From contig JACKIE010000011.1 in the NCBI GenBank assembly GCA_020638635.1, positions 1-64,000 on the forward strand: DNA of 64,000 bases, in the 5' to 3' direction. This DNA is from Planctomycetota bacterium (GTDB taxonomy: Bacteria; Planctomycetota; UBA8742; UBA2392). The position numbers and the translations under genes are program-made. The notes under the pieces are model-generated. The model was not told where the DNA came from, did no database searches, and worked only from the letters and a program-made list of their open reading frames with translations. Shown piece after piece: positions 9,126 through 19,740 of this stretch. Numbering within the stretch: position 1 is the first letter of the stretch; each line of letters opens with the position of its first letter.

Positions 9126-9740
9126 ATGAACGCGAAGCTGGCAGTGTTGTTCTTCTTCCTTACCGTCGGATTCTCGATGCCGATCCTGCTCGGCATTCGG
9201 GAAGTCGCGGACGTTCAGCTGCCGAACCTGCACACCGGCTACCAGCCCGAGCAGCCGATTCCCTACAGCCACCGCCTGCACGCGGGCGTGCTGAACATCG
9301 ATTGCCAGTACTGCCACACCGGCGCCGACGAAGGCCGCCACGCCACGGTGCCGACCGTGGACACGTGCTGGAACTGCCACAAGACGGTTAAGGGACGTAC
9401 GGCGACGGCGCAGGCGTCGATCGCCAAGCTGGCCGAGGCATACAACAGCGGCGAAGGTGTCGCATGGAAGCGTGTGCACAACAACGCCGACTTCGTGTAT
9501 TTCAGCCACCAGACGCACGTCCGCATCGCGAAGTACATCGACGCGGACGGCAACGTCACCGATGGTATTGACTGCGCCTACTGCCACGGCGACATGGCCA
9601 AGGAAGGCGTGGCCAGGCAGAAGGAGCAGCTGACCATGGGCTTCTGCATCAACTGCCACCGAGACCAGAACGCGCGCCATGAGACGGCCAAATTGCCGGC
9701 CCGGGCGCCCGTCAACGCCTGCGACGCGTGCCACAGGTAA
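9126..9740 (+). CDS. actA: ActA, pentahaem c-type cytochrome of alternative complex III
   Basis: 204 residues with an N-terminal membrane anchor (LAVLFFFLTVGFSMPILLG) and five CxxCH motifs: CQYCH, CWNCH, CAYCH, CINCH, CDACH. Matches the cytochrome c3/NrfH-like ActA subunit, which carries electrons on the periplasmic face of the complex. Extra His residues (YSHRLHAG, FSHQTHV) are candidate distal haem ligands. Stop TAA is followed 9 bp later by actB. Assignment rests on the five-haem pattern plus position in the conserved act gene order. Confidence 0.92.
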   Translation: MNAKLAVLFFFLTVGFSMPILLGIREVADVQLPNLHTGYQPEQPIPYSHRLHAGVLNIDCQYCHTGADEGRHATVPTVDTCWNCHKTVKGRTATAQASIAKLAEAYNSGEGVAWKRVHNNADFVYFSHQTHVRIAKYIDADGNVTDGIDCAYCHGDMAKEGVARQKEQLTMGFCINCHRDQNARHETAKLPARAPVNACDACHR

Positions 9741-9749
9741 AGAGAGCCG

Positions 9750-12716
9750 ATGGAAATCCGCACGAGTGACAACGACCTGAACGACATGCCGCCCGAGTTG
9801 CGACGCGAGGTCGAGATTGCCAGCAAGAGTCGCCGTGACTTCATGAAGGTCACCGGCATGGCAGCCATGGGCGCCGTGATCGCCGGCTGCACCGCCAACA
9901 CCCGCGAAGTCAAGCCGCTGGTGAACAGAACAGAGGGCGTCACCCCGGGCGTCGCATACTACTACGCCTCCACCTGCCAGGGTTGCAGCGCCAACTGCGG
10001 CACTCTGATGAAAGTGCGCGACGGCCGTCCCATCAAGCTGGAAGGCAACGAAAGCCCGCTCAACGGCGGCGGCCTGTGCGGCGTGGGACAGGCCCAGCTC
10101 TGGACCCTGTACAACCCGGACCGCCTGCACCACCCCACCAACAAGGGCGAAAAGGCCGAGTGGTCAGCGCTTGACGCCGCGGCCAAGTCCGCCATCGCCG
10201 GCGGATCGGCCGTGCTGCTGACCGGCACCATCAGCGGTCACTGCGCCAATGAAGTGATCGGCAAGTTCAAGGCCAAAGGCGGCCGTCACGTGGCCTACGA
10301 CGCGGTCTCGTGCTACGCGATCGCCAAGGCCCACGGCGAAACCCACGGCACGGCCGTGATCCCGCGTTATCGTTTCGGCGAGGCGACGGTGGTGGTCAGC
10401 CTCGATGCCGACTTCCTGGGCACCTGGCTCAGCCCCGTTGAGCACGCGCGCGACTGGGCCACCCAGCGCGACCTGAAGTTCGGGCGCAAGACCATGAGCC
10501 GCCTGTTGGCTTTCGAGGCGCGCATGTCGCTGACCGGCGCCAACGCCGACGAGCGCTTCCGCATCAAGGACAGCGAACGCGGTGCCGTGCTGGTCGAGCT
10601 GGCGAACCGCGTGGGCGGCAGCTTCGGCGCGCCCGGCAAGCACAGTGTCGAGGCAGCCGCGCTGGACAGGATCGCCACCGAGCTGAAGGCCGCCGGCCGT
10701 CGCGGCCTGGTGGTGAGCGGCAGCCGCGACGTGCGCGAGCAGAAGCTGGTCAACTTCATCAACCACAAGCTGGGCGCCTACGGCACCACGCTGGACGCCA
10801 CCACGCCCTCGCAGCAGAAGCTCGGCAACGACGACGAGCTGGCAAAATTGCTGAAGGACATGGAAGCGGGCACGGTCAAGACGCTGATCGTGTGGGGCGT
10901 CAATCCGGTCTACGACCTGCCCGACGGCGCGAAGTTCAAGGAGCTGCTGGGCAAGGTGGCCAACACCATCGCGATCGGCCCCCGCGCCGACGAAACCGCC
11001 TCCGAGTGCGCCTGGATCGCCGCCGAGGACGATCCGCTGGAAAGCTGGCGCGACTTCGAGCCGGTGAAGGGCTTCCACAGCCTGGCCCAGCCCGGCGTGC
11101 GCCGCCTGTGGGATACCCGCAACGGCTTCAGCTGCCTGCTCAAGTGGATCGGCGACCCGGACGGCAACAAGGAATACCGCGACGTGCTGAAGGCAAGCTG
11201 GGAAGCCGGCGTGCTGCGCGGCCAGGCCTGGGGCGCCGCCGTCGAGAGCGGCTACGTCAACCGCATCGCGAGCACTGCCCAGCCCGCCTTCCTCGACGCC
11301 GCCATGTCCGACGTGAAGGAAGCGGGCAACGTGGCCGATACCGGCGCCCTCGAGGTGGTGGTGTACGAGTCCTACAACCTGCGCGACGGGCGCCACGCCG
11401 TGAACGGCTGGCTGCACGAGATGGCCGACCCCATGTCGCGCATCACCTGGACCAACATGGCCTTCATGTCGCCCACCACCATGGAGCAGCAGGGCGTCGA
11501 GGAAGGTGACGTGGTCGAGGTCAGCGCCGACATCGACGGGCGCAAGGCAAGCTGCAAGGTCCCGGTCATGCGCCAGCCCGGCCAGGCCGAGGGCACGGTC
11601 GCGATCAGCCTGGGCTACGGCCGCACCAAGGCCGGCCCGATCGTCCACGGTCGCGGCAAGGAAGAAGACGCCGTTGACCCGGAGCTTCTGGATGAGGGCG
11701 TGTACGCGATCGGCGGCAACGCCTTCCCGCTGCTTGGCGGCAAGCCGGTGGCCGGTAGCCTCAGCAAGAGCGGGCGCAGCATCAGGCTGGCCAAGATCAG
11801 CGAGCACGACAGTCAGGAAGGCCGCCCGATCCTGAAGCAGACCAGCCTGGAACAGTGGCTGAAGAATCCGGCCTCGGGCAACCAGGACGAGATTCCGCCC
11901 GTGGACGTCACCCTGTGGCCGCGCTGGGAGTACAAGGGCCACAAGTGGGGCATGTCGATCGACCTGAACGCCTGCATCGGCTGCAACGCCTGCCAGGTGG
12001 CGTGCAGCATCGAGAACAACGTACCGGTGGTGGGCAAGGAAGAGGTGTGGCGCCGGCGTGAGATGCACTGGATCCGCATCGACGCCTACTATGAGGACGA
12101 CCATCCGAAGGATGGCACTCTGACCACGCACCCCAACCCGGAAGTGGGCTTCCAGCCCATGATGTGCCAGCACTGCGAGAACGCGCCCTGCGAAACGGTG
12201 TGCCCGGTGATCGCCACCAGCCACAGCGACGAGGGCCTGAACGTGCAGGCGTACAACCGCTGTATCGGCACGCGTTACTGCGCGAACAACTGCCCTTACA
12301 AGGTGCGCCGCTTCAACTGGTTCCGCTATGAACACCACAACCTGACCATGAACCTGGTGCTGAACCCGGACATCGTGGTGCGCAGCCGCGGCGTGATGGA
12401 AAAGTGCAGCATGTGCGCCCAGCGCATTTACGACGGCAAGCGTGCAGCAGCGCTGGCGGACACGAATGTGAAGGACGGCAGCATCCAGCCGGCCTGCGCC
12501 CAGACCTGCCCGACGGACGCCATCATCTTCGGCGACCGCAACGACAAGGACAGCAAAGTCGCGCGCCTTGAGCAGGACAAGCGTCACTACGCGGTGCTGG
12601 CGGAAATCAACACGCGCCCCACGGTCACCTACCTGACCAAAGTACGCAACCGGCCGGCCAAGGAGTCAGAACTGGCGCTGGAAGGCGGCCACGGGCACGA
12701 AGAGGGCGCACACTAG
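9750..12716 (+). CDS. actB: ActB, molybdopterin-oxidoreductase-like iron-sulfur subunit of alternative complex III
   Basis: 988 residues. A Tat-like motif SRRDF (27-31) and lipobox VIAGC (Cys47) suggest a folded, lipid-anchored periplasmic protein. The N-terminal two-thirds resembles the catalytic subunit of molybdopterin oxidoreductases; in known ActB this part lacks the molybdenum cofactor. The C-terminal third has ferredoxin clusters: CIGCNACQVAC near residue 740, CQHCENAPCETVCP, CIGTRYCANNCP, and CSMC...CAQTCP near 885. In this family these hold four iron-sulfur clusters that relay electrons from quinol to the haems. Second gene of the conserved actABCDEF order. Confidence 0.94.
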   Translation: MEIRTSDNDLNDMPPELRREVEIASKSRRDFMKVTGMAAMGAVIAGCTANTREVKPLVNRTEGVTPGVAYYYASTCQGCSANCGTLMKVRDGRPIKLEGNESPLNGGGLCGVGQAQLWTLYNPDRLHHPTNKGEKAEWSALDAAAKSAIAGGSAVLLTGTISGHCANEVIGKFKAKGGRHVAYDAVSCYAIAKAHGETHGTAVIPRYRFGEATVVVSLDADFLGTWLSPVEHARDWATQRDLKFGRKTMSRLLAFEARMSLTGANADERFRIKDSERGAVLVELANRVGGSFGAPGKHSVEAAALDRIATELKAAGRRGLVVSGSRDVREQKLVNFINHKLGAYGTTLDATTPSQQKLGNDDELAKLLKDMEAGTVKTLIVWGVNPVYDLPDGAKFKELLGKVANTIAIGPRADETASECAWIAAEDDPLESWRDFEPVKGFHSLAQPGVRRLWDTRNGFSCLLKWIGDPDGNKEYRDVLKASWEAGVLRGQAWGAAVESGYVNRIASTAQPAFLDAAMSDVKEAGNVADTGALEVVVYESYNLRDGRHAVNGWLHEMADPMSRITWTNMAFMSPTTMEQQGVEEGDVVEVSADIDGRKASCKVPVMRQPGQAEGTVAISLGYGRTKAGPIVHGRGKEEDAVDPELLDEGVYAIGGNAFPLLGGKPVAGSLSKSGRSIRLAKISEHDSQEGRPILKQTSLEQWLKNPASGNQDEIPPVDVTLWPRWEYKGHKWGMSIDLNACIGCNACQVACSIENNVPVVGKEEVWRRREMHWIRIDAYYEDDHPKDGTLTTHPNPEVGFQPMMCQHCENAPCETVCPVIATSHSDEGLNVQAYNRCIGTRYCANNCPYKVRRFNWFRYEHHNLTMNLVLNPDIVVRSRGVMEKCSMCAQRIYDGKRAAALADTNVKDGSIQPACAQTCPTDAIIFGDRNDKDSKVARLEQDKRHYAVLAEINTRPTVTYLTKVRNRPAKESELALEGGHGHEEGAH

Positions 12717-12735
12717 AGGAATGTAGGCAAGGACC

Positions 12736-14134
<1,399 letters not shown>

Positions 14135-14142
<8 letters not shown>

Positions 14143-14695
14143 TGAGAGGCCGAACCTCTTCCTCGGTGTGTTCGACGACGAAGACCACACACTGGACGCC
14201 ACCAAGGCCTGCCGCGACGCGGGCTTCACGTTCCATGACGTGTTCGCGCCCTACGCCGTGCACGGGCTGGACCGAGCCATGGGCCTGCCCTTCAGCAAGA
14301 TCACCTGGGTGACCTTCCTGTGCGGCGCCATGGGCTGCATCATTGGCATCTCGGGCATGACCTATGTGACCACCTGGGACTGGCCCCTGAACATCGGCGG
14401 CAAATCGCCCTTCCCGTTCCCTGCATTCGTGCCGGTGATGTTCGAGCTGACGGTGTTGATCGGCGGCCTGTGCACCATGCTGGGCCTGTTTGCCATGTGC
14501 CGCATCTTCCCGGGCAAGAAGCCCCGCCTGTTCCACCCGCGCGTGACGGACGACCGCTTCGTGATCGCCATCGAGATGGACGAAGACTTTGACGAGGCGA
14601 GGTGCCGCGAGGTATTCGCGAAGCACCACGCCGAGGAGGTCAAACAGGTCAACCCCGACTATGACGCCCTGGCGGCGGAAGGGGGTGTGGCGTGA
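14135..14695 (+). CDS. actD: ActD, DUF3341 membrane subunit
   Basis: 186 residues with two membrane helices (ITWVTFLCGAMGCIIGISGM and about 102-125, VMFELTVLIGGLCTMLGLF) separated by the short motif WPLNIGGKSPFPFPAF, characteristic of DUF3341/ActD. It overlaps actC by 8 bp and actE by 4 bp (GTGA), so the three are probably co-translated. Its role in the complex is structural as far as known. Confidence 0.93.
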
Positions 14696-15426
14696 TTGAC
14701 AAGGTGCTCAACAAAGCCATCGACATCCAGGCCGCGCAGTTGGACAAGGCCAAGGACGTCGTCTTGCGCGCGCACGAGACTTACAGCCCGCGCGCGTGGA
14801 TCGGCTTGGGCGTGCTGCTGGGCGCGATCGCCGCGGCGCTTGCGGCGGGCTTCCTGCAGCGCGACTTCAGCAAGCGCAACATCGAGTACTTCCCGGACAT
14901 GGGCTACAGCGAAGCCTGGGAAAGCCAGCTCACCAACGACTACAGCAAGAAGTACGCGGACTCCACGCCCGAACTGCCGCCCGCCATCGAGAAGTGGGGC
15001 ACGGCCGAGATGGCGCCGCCTGTGGGGACCGTCTACCGAGGCCAGCAGCGGCTGGAAGTCCCGGCTGAGGTCCCGACCGGCGACAACGAGCGCCTGGCCT
15101 GGGCGCGCGCGAACCTGAGCAACCCGTACGCCAACACCGGCGGGGAAGATCAAGCCAGAGTACTGCAGCGCGGCAAGAACCTGTTCCGCATGAACTGCCA
15201 GGGCTGCCACGGCGTGGACGGCGTGGGCATGGCGCCGGTCACAAAGTACGGAATCGGCGCGCCGACGCTGGCCAACGCCACCGTGCGCGACAAGTACAAG
15301 GACGGCGAGATCTTCTACATCATCACGTTCGGGATCCGCACCATGCCGGCGCACAAGAACCACGTCAAATACGACGATCGCTGGAAGCTGATCCGCTACC
15401 TGCGCGAGTTGCAGAAGGGCAAGTAG
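14692..15426 (+). CDS. actE: ActE, monohaem c-type cytochrome
   Basis: 244 residues with an N-terminal helix (AWIGLGVLLGAIAAALAAGF) and one haem motif CQGCH (Cys at residue 169). A likely axial Met is in IRTMPAHK near residue 219. The start is GTG at 14692, overlapping the actD stop as GTGA. In the complex ActE is the periplasmic cytochrome closest to the electron acceptor. The long linker between anchor and haem domain, rich in charged residues, is usual for the family. Confidence 0.93.
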   Translation: MIDKVLNKAIDIQAAQLDKAKDVVLRAHETYSPRAWIGLGVLLGAIAAALAAGFLQRDFSKRNIEYFPDMGYSEAWESQLTNDYSKKYADSTPELPPAIEKWGTAEMAPPVGTVYRGQQRLEVPAEVPTGDNERLAWARANLSNPYANTGGEDQARVLQRGKNLFRMNCQGCHGVDGVGMAPVTKYGIGAPTLANATVRDKYKDGEIFYIITFGIRTMPAHKNHVKYDDRWKLIRYLRELQKGK

Positions 15427-15429
15427 GCC

Positions 15430-16665
15430 ATGAGCGAAGTGCACATCGACGAGCCCGAGAAGTTCAGCTTCCCAGCCCTGGTGAAGATCGCCTGTCTGGC
15501 GGCCACCGGCGTGGGGCTTGCAACCTTCGGCCTCTCGTTCATCGGCGGCGCCGACCTCGCGTTCGGCGGCTGGGCCATCGCGGCCTGGTACGTGCTCGGC
15601 TTCCCGCTGTTCGGCATGTTCTTCCTGGTGATCAACAACCTCAGCAGCGCCGGCTGGCACGTCACCATGAAGCGCGTGCCCGAGGCCATGCTGCAGTATT
15701 TCCCGGTCGGCCTGCTCACCATCGGCGTACTGGCGCTCTCGTTCCTGTTCAGTGAACACCAGTTGTACGAGTGGGCCCACCCCGTGGACCACGGTGACCT
15801 GCACAGCACGCTGATCGCCGGCAAACAACCGTGGTTGAACGTTCCGTTCTTCCTGGGGCGCACGCTGCTGTACTTCGTGCTGTGGGTGGCGTTTGCCTTC
15901 ATCATGACCCGCGCCTCGCGCAAGCAGGACGTGGACGGCGAAGTAAAGCACACCTTCACCCAGAAGAACCTGTCGGCGCCGTTCGCCATCGTGTTCGGCC
16001 TGTCGGTCACCTTCGCCGGCATGGACTACATCAAGTCCGTCGAGCCCACCTGGTTCAGCACCATGTTCGGCGTGTACCAGTTCGCCGGCATCGTCGAGAG
16101 CGGCTTTGCCATGCTGATCCTGCTGCTGCTGCTGCTGCGCCGCCTGGGCTACCTGCGCACAGCCGTGAACGAAAACCACTTCCACAACCTGGGAATCTGG
16201 CTGCTCGCGGCCGGCACCTTCTGGGCGTACATCTGGTTCTGCCAGTTCATGCTGATCTGGTACTCGAACATCCCCGAGGAAACGGCGCACTTCATCGCGC
16301 GCTGGAACGGCCCCTGGTTCTGGGTGACGTTCGTGCTGAACCCGCTTTTGAACTGGGCGCTGGTGTTCTTCATCCTGCTGCCGCGACCCAATAAGCGGAA
16401 CACGAAGATGCTGGCGATCGCCGCGGTGATCGCCCTTGTGGGCCGCTTCGTGGACCTGTGGCAGTACGTGACGCCCAGGCCCCACGCCAACGCGGAAGGC
16501 ATGCCGACGCCGCACTGGATGCCCTACACGACTTTCTGGCAGATCGGCATCGTGTTGGGCCTGATCGGGCTGTTCACTTTCGTAGCTCTGAAGGCCCTCG
16601 AGAAAGCGCCCTTGCTGGCGAAGAAGGACCCGTACTTCGAAGAGTCGGTCCATCACCACCTGTAA
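15430..16665 (+). CDS. actF: ActF, quinol:cytochrome c oxidoreductase membrane subunit
   Basis: 411-residue polytopic protein homologous to ActC/NrfD, about ten helices, for example VFGLSVTFAGMDYIKSVEP and IWFCQFMLIWYSNIPEET. These are signature stretches of the ActF subunit. It closes the operon, 3 bp after actE. No cytochrome oxidase genes follow; the next gene is an outer-membrane barrel across a palindromic repeat. Confidence 0.94.
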   Translation: MSEVHIDEPEKFSFPALVKIACLAATGVGLATFGLSFIGGADLAFGGWAIAAWYVLGFPLFGMFFLVINNLSSAGWHVTMKRVPEAMLQYFPVGLLTIGVLALSFLFSEHQLYEWAHPVDHGDLHSTLIAGKQPWLNVPFFLGRTLLYFVLWVAFAFIMTRASRKQDVDGEVKHTFTQKNLSAPFAIVFGLSVTFAGMDYIKSVEPTWFSTMFGVYQFAGIVESGFAMLILLLLLLRRLGYLRTAVNENHFHNLGIWLLAAGTFWAYIWFCQFMLIWYSNIPEETAHFIARWNGPWFWVTFVLNPLLNWALVFFILLPRPNKRNTKMLAIAAVIALVGRFVDLWQYVTPRPHANAEGMPTPHWMPYTTFWQIGIVLGLIGLFTFVALKALEKAPLLAKKDPYFEESVHHHL

Positions 16666-16680
16666 CGCAGGGCAACCGCA

Positions 16681-16773
16681 AATTACCAATAACCAGTTAC
16701 CAATGACCAATGGGGTTTCCCCGGCATTGGTAATTGGTTATTGGTAATTGTTCATTCGCTGTTCGAACCAAAG
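16681..16773. repeat. TTACCAATAACCA palindrome, copy 1
   Basis: Left arm 16681-16712 is a run of heptads of type attacca/ataacca/gttacca/atgacca; right arm 16725-16750 is its inverse (cattggtaattggttattgg), with a short GC spacer (gggtttcccc) between. It ends in ttcgctgttcgaac, a tail shared with copies near 28.8 and 30.4 kb. It sits between actF and the next gene, where it may act as a transcript-stabilising or terminating hairpin. Confidence 0.8.
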
Positions 16774-16782
16774 GGGCGTGCC

Positions 16783-18195
16783 ATGCTGCGAGCTTTCCTC
16801 GCCTTGCTGCTGATTTGCGGCGGGCTTTCCGCACAGGACAACCATTACTGGACCCACCAATTCGGCACGCGCTCAAGCCTGATGGGCGGAGCCGTGGTCG
16901 GCGGCGTCGAGGACACCAGCGCGTGTTACTACAATCCCGGGCGCTTGGGCTGGATTACCAACGACTCGCTGAAGGTCAGCGCCGACGGCTATCAGCTCAG
17001 CACCCTGACCATCAAAGACGGCGCAGGCAAAGGCCAGAACCTGACCAGCACGGAGGGCGACATCATCCCGCTGGCAGGCTCGGGAGTGTTCCTGTTTGCA
17101 CAACCCCGCATCGCGTTGGGTTTCCAGATCATGGCCCGCCAGTTCTTCAACGCCAACGTCAGCACGCGCGTGGAGGCTATCCGCAACGCGATTGACGACG
17201 CGCGCTCCCCGGGCGACGAGCAGTTCATCGGCAGCTTCCAATTCCGCACCAGCACGGAAGAGTACTGGGCCGGGCTCAGCTTCGGCTGGGCGATCACGGA
17301 CTGGCTCGGCGTCGGAGTCACCCACTTCGGCTGCCTGCGCTTTGAAGAACAGAACCTGGACGTCACCACCCGCGCCGTCGGCGGCTCGGGACAGACCTTC
17401 GGCGCGGACAACATCGCCGGCTTCGATTTCTGGAACGTGCGCACGCTCTGGAAGCTCGGCGTCTCGGCCCAGTTCGGCGGCCTGAAGATGGGCCTGACCT
17501 GCACCACCCAGAGCGTCAACTTGTTCGGCGGGGCCACCGTGCGCCGTCAGATCAGCGTGGATGACCTCGACATCGACGGCAACGGCACCAGCGACCAGCT
17601 CGAGGCCAACGACCGCCGCGACGGCGTAGCCACCCAGTACCGCTCGCCATGGTCGTTTGCCACCGGCGTCGATTACGACTTCGGGCCCGTGGTGCTGGCT
17701 GTGGCGGCAGAGTGGTTCTTGCCCGTTGGGCGCTACTCGCCCGCTGCGCCGGCCGGCGACAAAGCGTTCTTCTTGGGCCTGCCCTCCAGCGAAAGCAGCC
17801 GCGAGCTGCTGACCCTGTACGACGCCAAGCGCGGCGCTTTCAACGTGGCGATCGGCCTGGAGACCGAGTTCAGCCAGGACTGGTCCGGCTTCTGGAGCAT
17901 GCGCCGCGACGCCGCGGCGGATTATCTCGACCATCACGGCCTGCACTTTGGCGTCAGCACCTGGGACCTGTTCCACTTCGACACGGGCATCGCCTTCACC
18001 ACACGCCAGGACAACGGCGCCGCCAAGCATGAGCTGATGATCGGTCTGCAGTTCGTGCTGGGCGCCGGGCGCACCGAGCAGCCGATCAGCTTCGACAACG
18101 TATCCGAGTCGCGCCTCTTGACCGGCAGTACCAAGCGCACGGACATCAGCTACTTCGCAATCAGCCTGCTGGTGGGATACACGTATTACTTCTAG
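16783..18195 (+). CDS. Outer-membrane beta-barrel protein, FadL/OmpP1-like
   Basis: 470 residues with a cleavable signal (MLRAFLALLLICGGLSAQ) and N-terminal mature sequence FGTRSSLMGGAVVGGVEDTS...YYNPGRLG. The 'GG...D.SA.YYNPG' pattern is typical of FadL/OmpP1-type channels for hydrophobic compounds. The rest alternates polar and hydrophobic residues as in barrel strands, and the C-terminus ends in an aromatic (GYTYYF). ATG at 16783 is chosen over an upstream in-frame ATG at 16741 inside the repeat. Substrate unknown. Confidence 0.75.
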   Translation: MLRAFLALLLICGGLSAQDNHYWTHQFGTRSSLMGGAVVGGVEDTSACYYNPGRLGWITNDSLKVSADGYQLSTLTIKDGAGKGQNLTSTEGDIIPLAGSGVFLFAQPRIALGFQIMARQFFNANVSTRVEAIRNAIDDARSPGDEQFIGSFQFRTSTEEYWAGLSFGWAITDWLGVGVTHFGCLRFEEQNLDVTTRAVGGSGQTFGADNIAGFDFWNVRTLWKLGVSAQFGGLKMGLTCTTQSVNLFGGATVRRQISVDDLDIDGNGTSDQLEANDRRDGVATQYRSPWSFATGVDYDFGPVVLAVAAEWFLPVGRYSPAAPAGDKAFFLGLPSSESSRELLTLYDAKRGAFNVAIGLETEFSQDWSGFWSMRRDAAADYLDHHGLHFGVSTWDLFHFDTGIAFTTRQDNGAAKHELMIGLQFVLGAGRTEQPISFDNVSESRLLTGSTKRTDISYFAISLLVGYTYYF

Positions 18196-18270
18196 CGGCA
18201 GGTTGCAGGTTGCAGGGAAAGGCGGCGACGGAGACCCCTACAACCTACAACCTAATCCCTATAACCTGCG
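18196..18270. repeat. Heptad palindrome (caggttg / ctacaac)
   Basis: Left arm carries two perfect heptads caggttg-caggttg then caggg; right arm carries ctacaac-ctacaac-ctaatcc-ctataac. The arms are largely complementary around a spacer of about 20 bp. It fills the gap between the barrel gene and the exonuclease gene. Same architecture as the other short-period palindromes here, but different in sequence. Confidence 0.65.
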
Positions 18271-18273
18271 CCT

Positions 18274-19038
18274 ATGCTGATCGCCTCCTGGAACGTGAAC
18301 TCGGTGCGCGCCCGCCGGCAGCACCTGCTGGACTGGCTGCAGCAGGCCCAGCCCGACGTGGTCTGCCTGCAGGAACTCAAGCTCGAAACCGACAAGTTCC
18401 CCTTCGATGAAGTCGGCAACGCCGGCTACGAGGCCGCGGTCTACGGCCAGCCCACCTACAACGGGGTGGCGATCCTGTCGCGCCTTCCCATTGAGGAAGT
18501 GATCGAGGGCTTCCCCGGCGAAGAAGGCCAGGCGCGGCTGATCGAGGCCGTGATCGAGGGCGTGCACGTGTTCAGCGTATACGCGCCCAACGGCCAGGCC
18601 GTGGACAGCGACAAGTTCCAGTACAAGCAGCGCTTCTACAAGGCGCTGCGCGAGCACCTGGACGGCATCGGCAAACCCACTGAGCCCGTGGCCCTGTGCG
18701 GCGACTTCAACATCGCGCCCGCCGACCGTGACGTGTGGGACCCCAAGAAGCTTAAGGGCGAAATCGGCTTTCACCCTGATGAGCACAAGTGGCTGAAGCT
18801 CTTCGCCGACTGGGGCCTGCACGACAGCCTGCGCCTGGTGGACGACAAGCCCGGCCTGTACTCGTGGTGGGACTACCGAGGCGGCGGCTTCGCCAAGGAT
18901 CACGGCATGCGCATTGACCAGATCTGGGTCAGCCATGCGCTCAAGGACAGCGTGAAGAAAGCCTGGATCGACCTGGAGCCCAGAACCTGGGAGCAGCCCA
19001 GCGACCATACCCCCGTGCTGTGCGAGCTGGAATTCTAG
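18274..19038 (+). CDS. xth: Exodeoxyribonuclease III (AP endonuclease family)
   Basis: 254-residue EEP-fold nuclease: MLIASWNVNSVRAR at the N-terminus (metal-binding Asn), CLQELKLE (catalytic Glu), GDFNIAPADRDVWDP (Asp/Asn) and C-terminal SDHTPV (catalytic Asp-His). All catalytic residues are present. Incises abasic sites and removes 3' blocks in base-excision repair. The next gene begins 3 bp after its stop. Confidence 0.95.
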   Translation: MLIASWNVNSVRARRQHLLDWLQQAQPDVVCLQELKLETDKFPFDEVGNAGYEAAVYGQPTYNGVAILSRLPIEEVIEGFPGEEGQARLIEAVIEGVHVFSVYAPNGQAVDSDKFQYKQRFYKALREHLDGIGKPTEPVALCGDFNIAPADRDVWDPKKLKGEIGFHPDEHKWLKLFADWGLHDSLRLVDDKPGLYSWWDYRGGGFAKDHGMRIDQIWVSHALKDSVKKAWIDLEPRTWEQPSDHTPVLCELEF

Positions 19039-19040
19039 AT

Positions 19041-19622
19041 ATGAACGACACCAGCAGCCCCATACTGACCACCGCCGCCGCGCAGATGCACGAAGCCATC
19101 CGCCGCATGGATGCCCTCACGACGGGCCTGAGCGATGCGCAGGCCAACTTCCGCCCGGCGCCCAAGAAGTGGTCGATCAACGAGTGCCTCGAGCACATCA
19201 ACCTGACCAACCGCCTCTATGTAGAAAAGCTCGAGCCCGCGCTGGCCAAGGCTCGCGCCAGGGGCCTCACGGGTGGCGAGCCCTACGGCAACGGCACCTG
19301 GATCGGCCGTTACATCCTGAACAACCTGCGCCAGGGCCCGCAAGCGCCCAAGGTGCCTGCGCCGGGCGCGTTCAAGCCAAAGCGCAGCAACCTGAAGCTG
19401 GCCGAGCAGGTTGAGCAGTTCCGCGCCTACGCAAGCAAGCTGGCGGAGCTGGCCGGGCAGGCGGAAGGGCTGGCTCTGGGCAAGGTGCGCTTCGGCTCGC
19501 CGGTGCTGGCGCTGTTCCGTATGACGGCCGCGCAGATCTTCGAGATCACGCACCTGCACACCCACCGCCACCTCGGCCAGGCCGAGCGCGTAAAGCAGGC
19601 GGAAGGCTACCCGGCGGGCTGA
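19041..19622 (+). CDS. DinB-superfamily protein
   Basis: 193 residues of the DinB/YfiT four-helix metal-binding fold: KWSINECLEHINLTNRLYVEKL in the first half and EITHLHTHRHLGQAERV near the C-terminus, supplying the usual three-His metal site (H in ECLEHI, H in THLHTHRH). This family includes metal-dependent thiol transferases and many uncharacterised proteins. Start ATG at 19041, 3 bp after the exonuclease stop. Confidence 0.85.
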   Translation: MNDTSSPILTTAAAQMHEAIRRMDALTTGLSDAQANFRPAPKKWSINECLEHINLTNRLYVEKLEPALAKARARGLTGGEPYGNGTWIGRYILNNLRQGPQAPKVPAPGAFKPKRSNLKLAEQVEQFRAYASKLAELAGQAEGLALGKVRFGSPVLALFRMTAAQIFEITHLHTHRHLGQAERVKQAEGYPAG

Positions 19623-19740
19623 AGGGGGTGTGACCGATTGCCCACGCTGCGCCTGCGCAATTGCCCTTGCCTTCGCGTCCTTCCCCTCTAACATCCGGCG
19701 ACGCAGGGGTGACAGGCGTATCCCCTCCAACGGTGACAGC

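Noticed and set aside
10164..12587. 807-codon minus-strand open frame
   Set aside because: Antisense to actB, His/Val/Ala-rich shadow typical of GC-rich coding DNA.
14659..16710. 683-codon minus-strand open frame
   Set aside because: Antisense to actE/actF; no family features and the plus-strand genes are certain.
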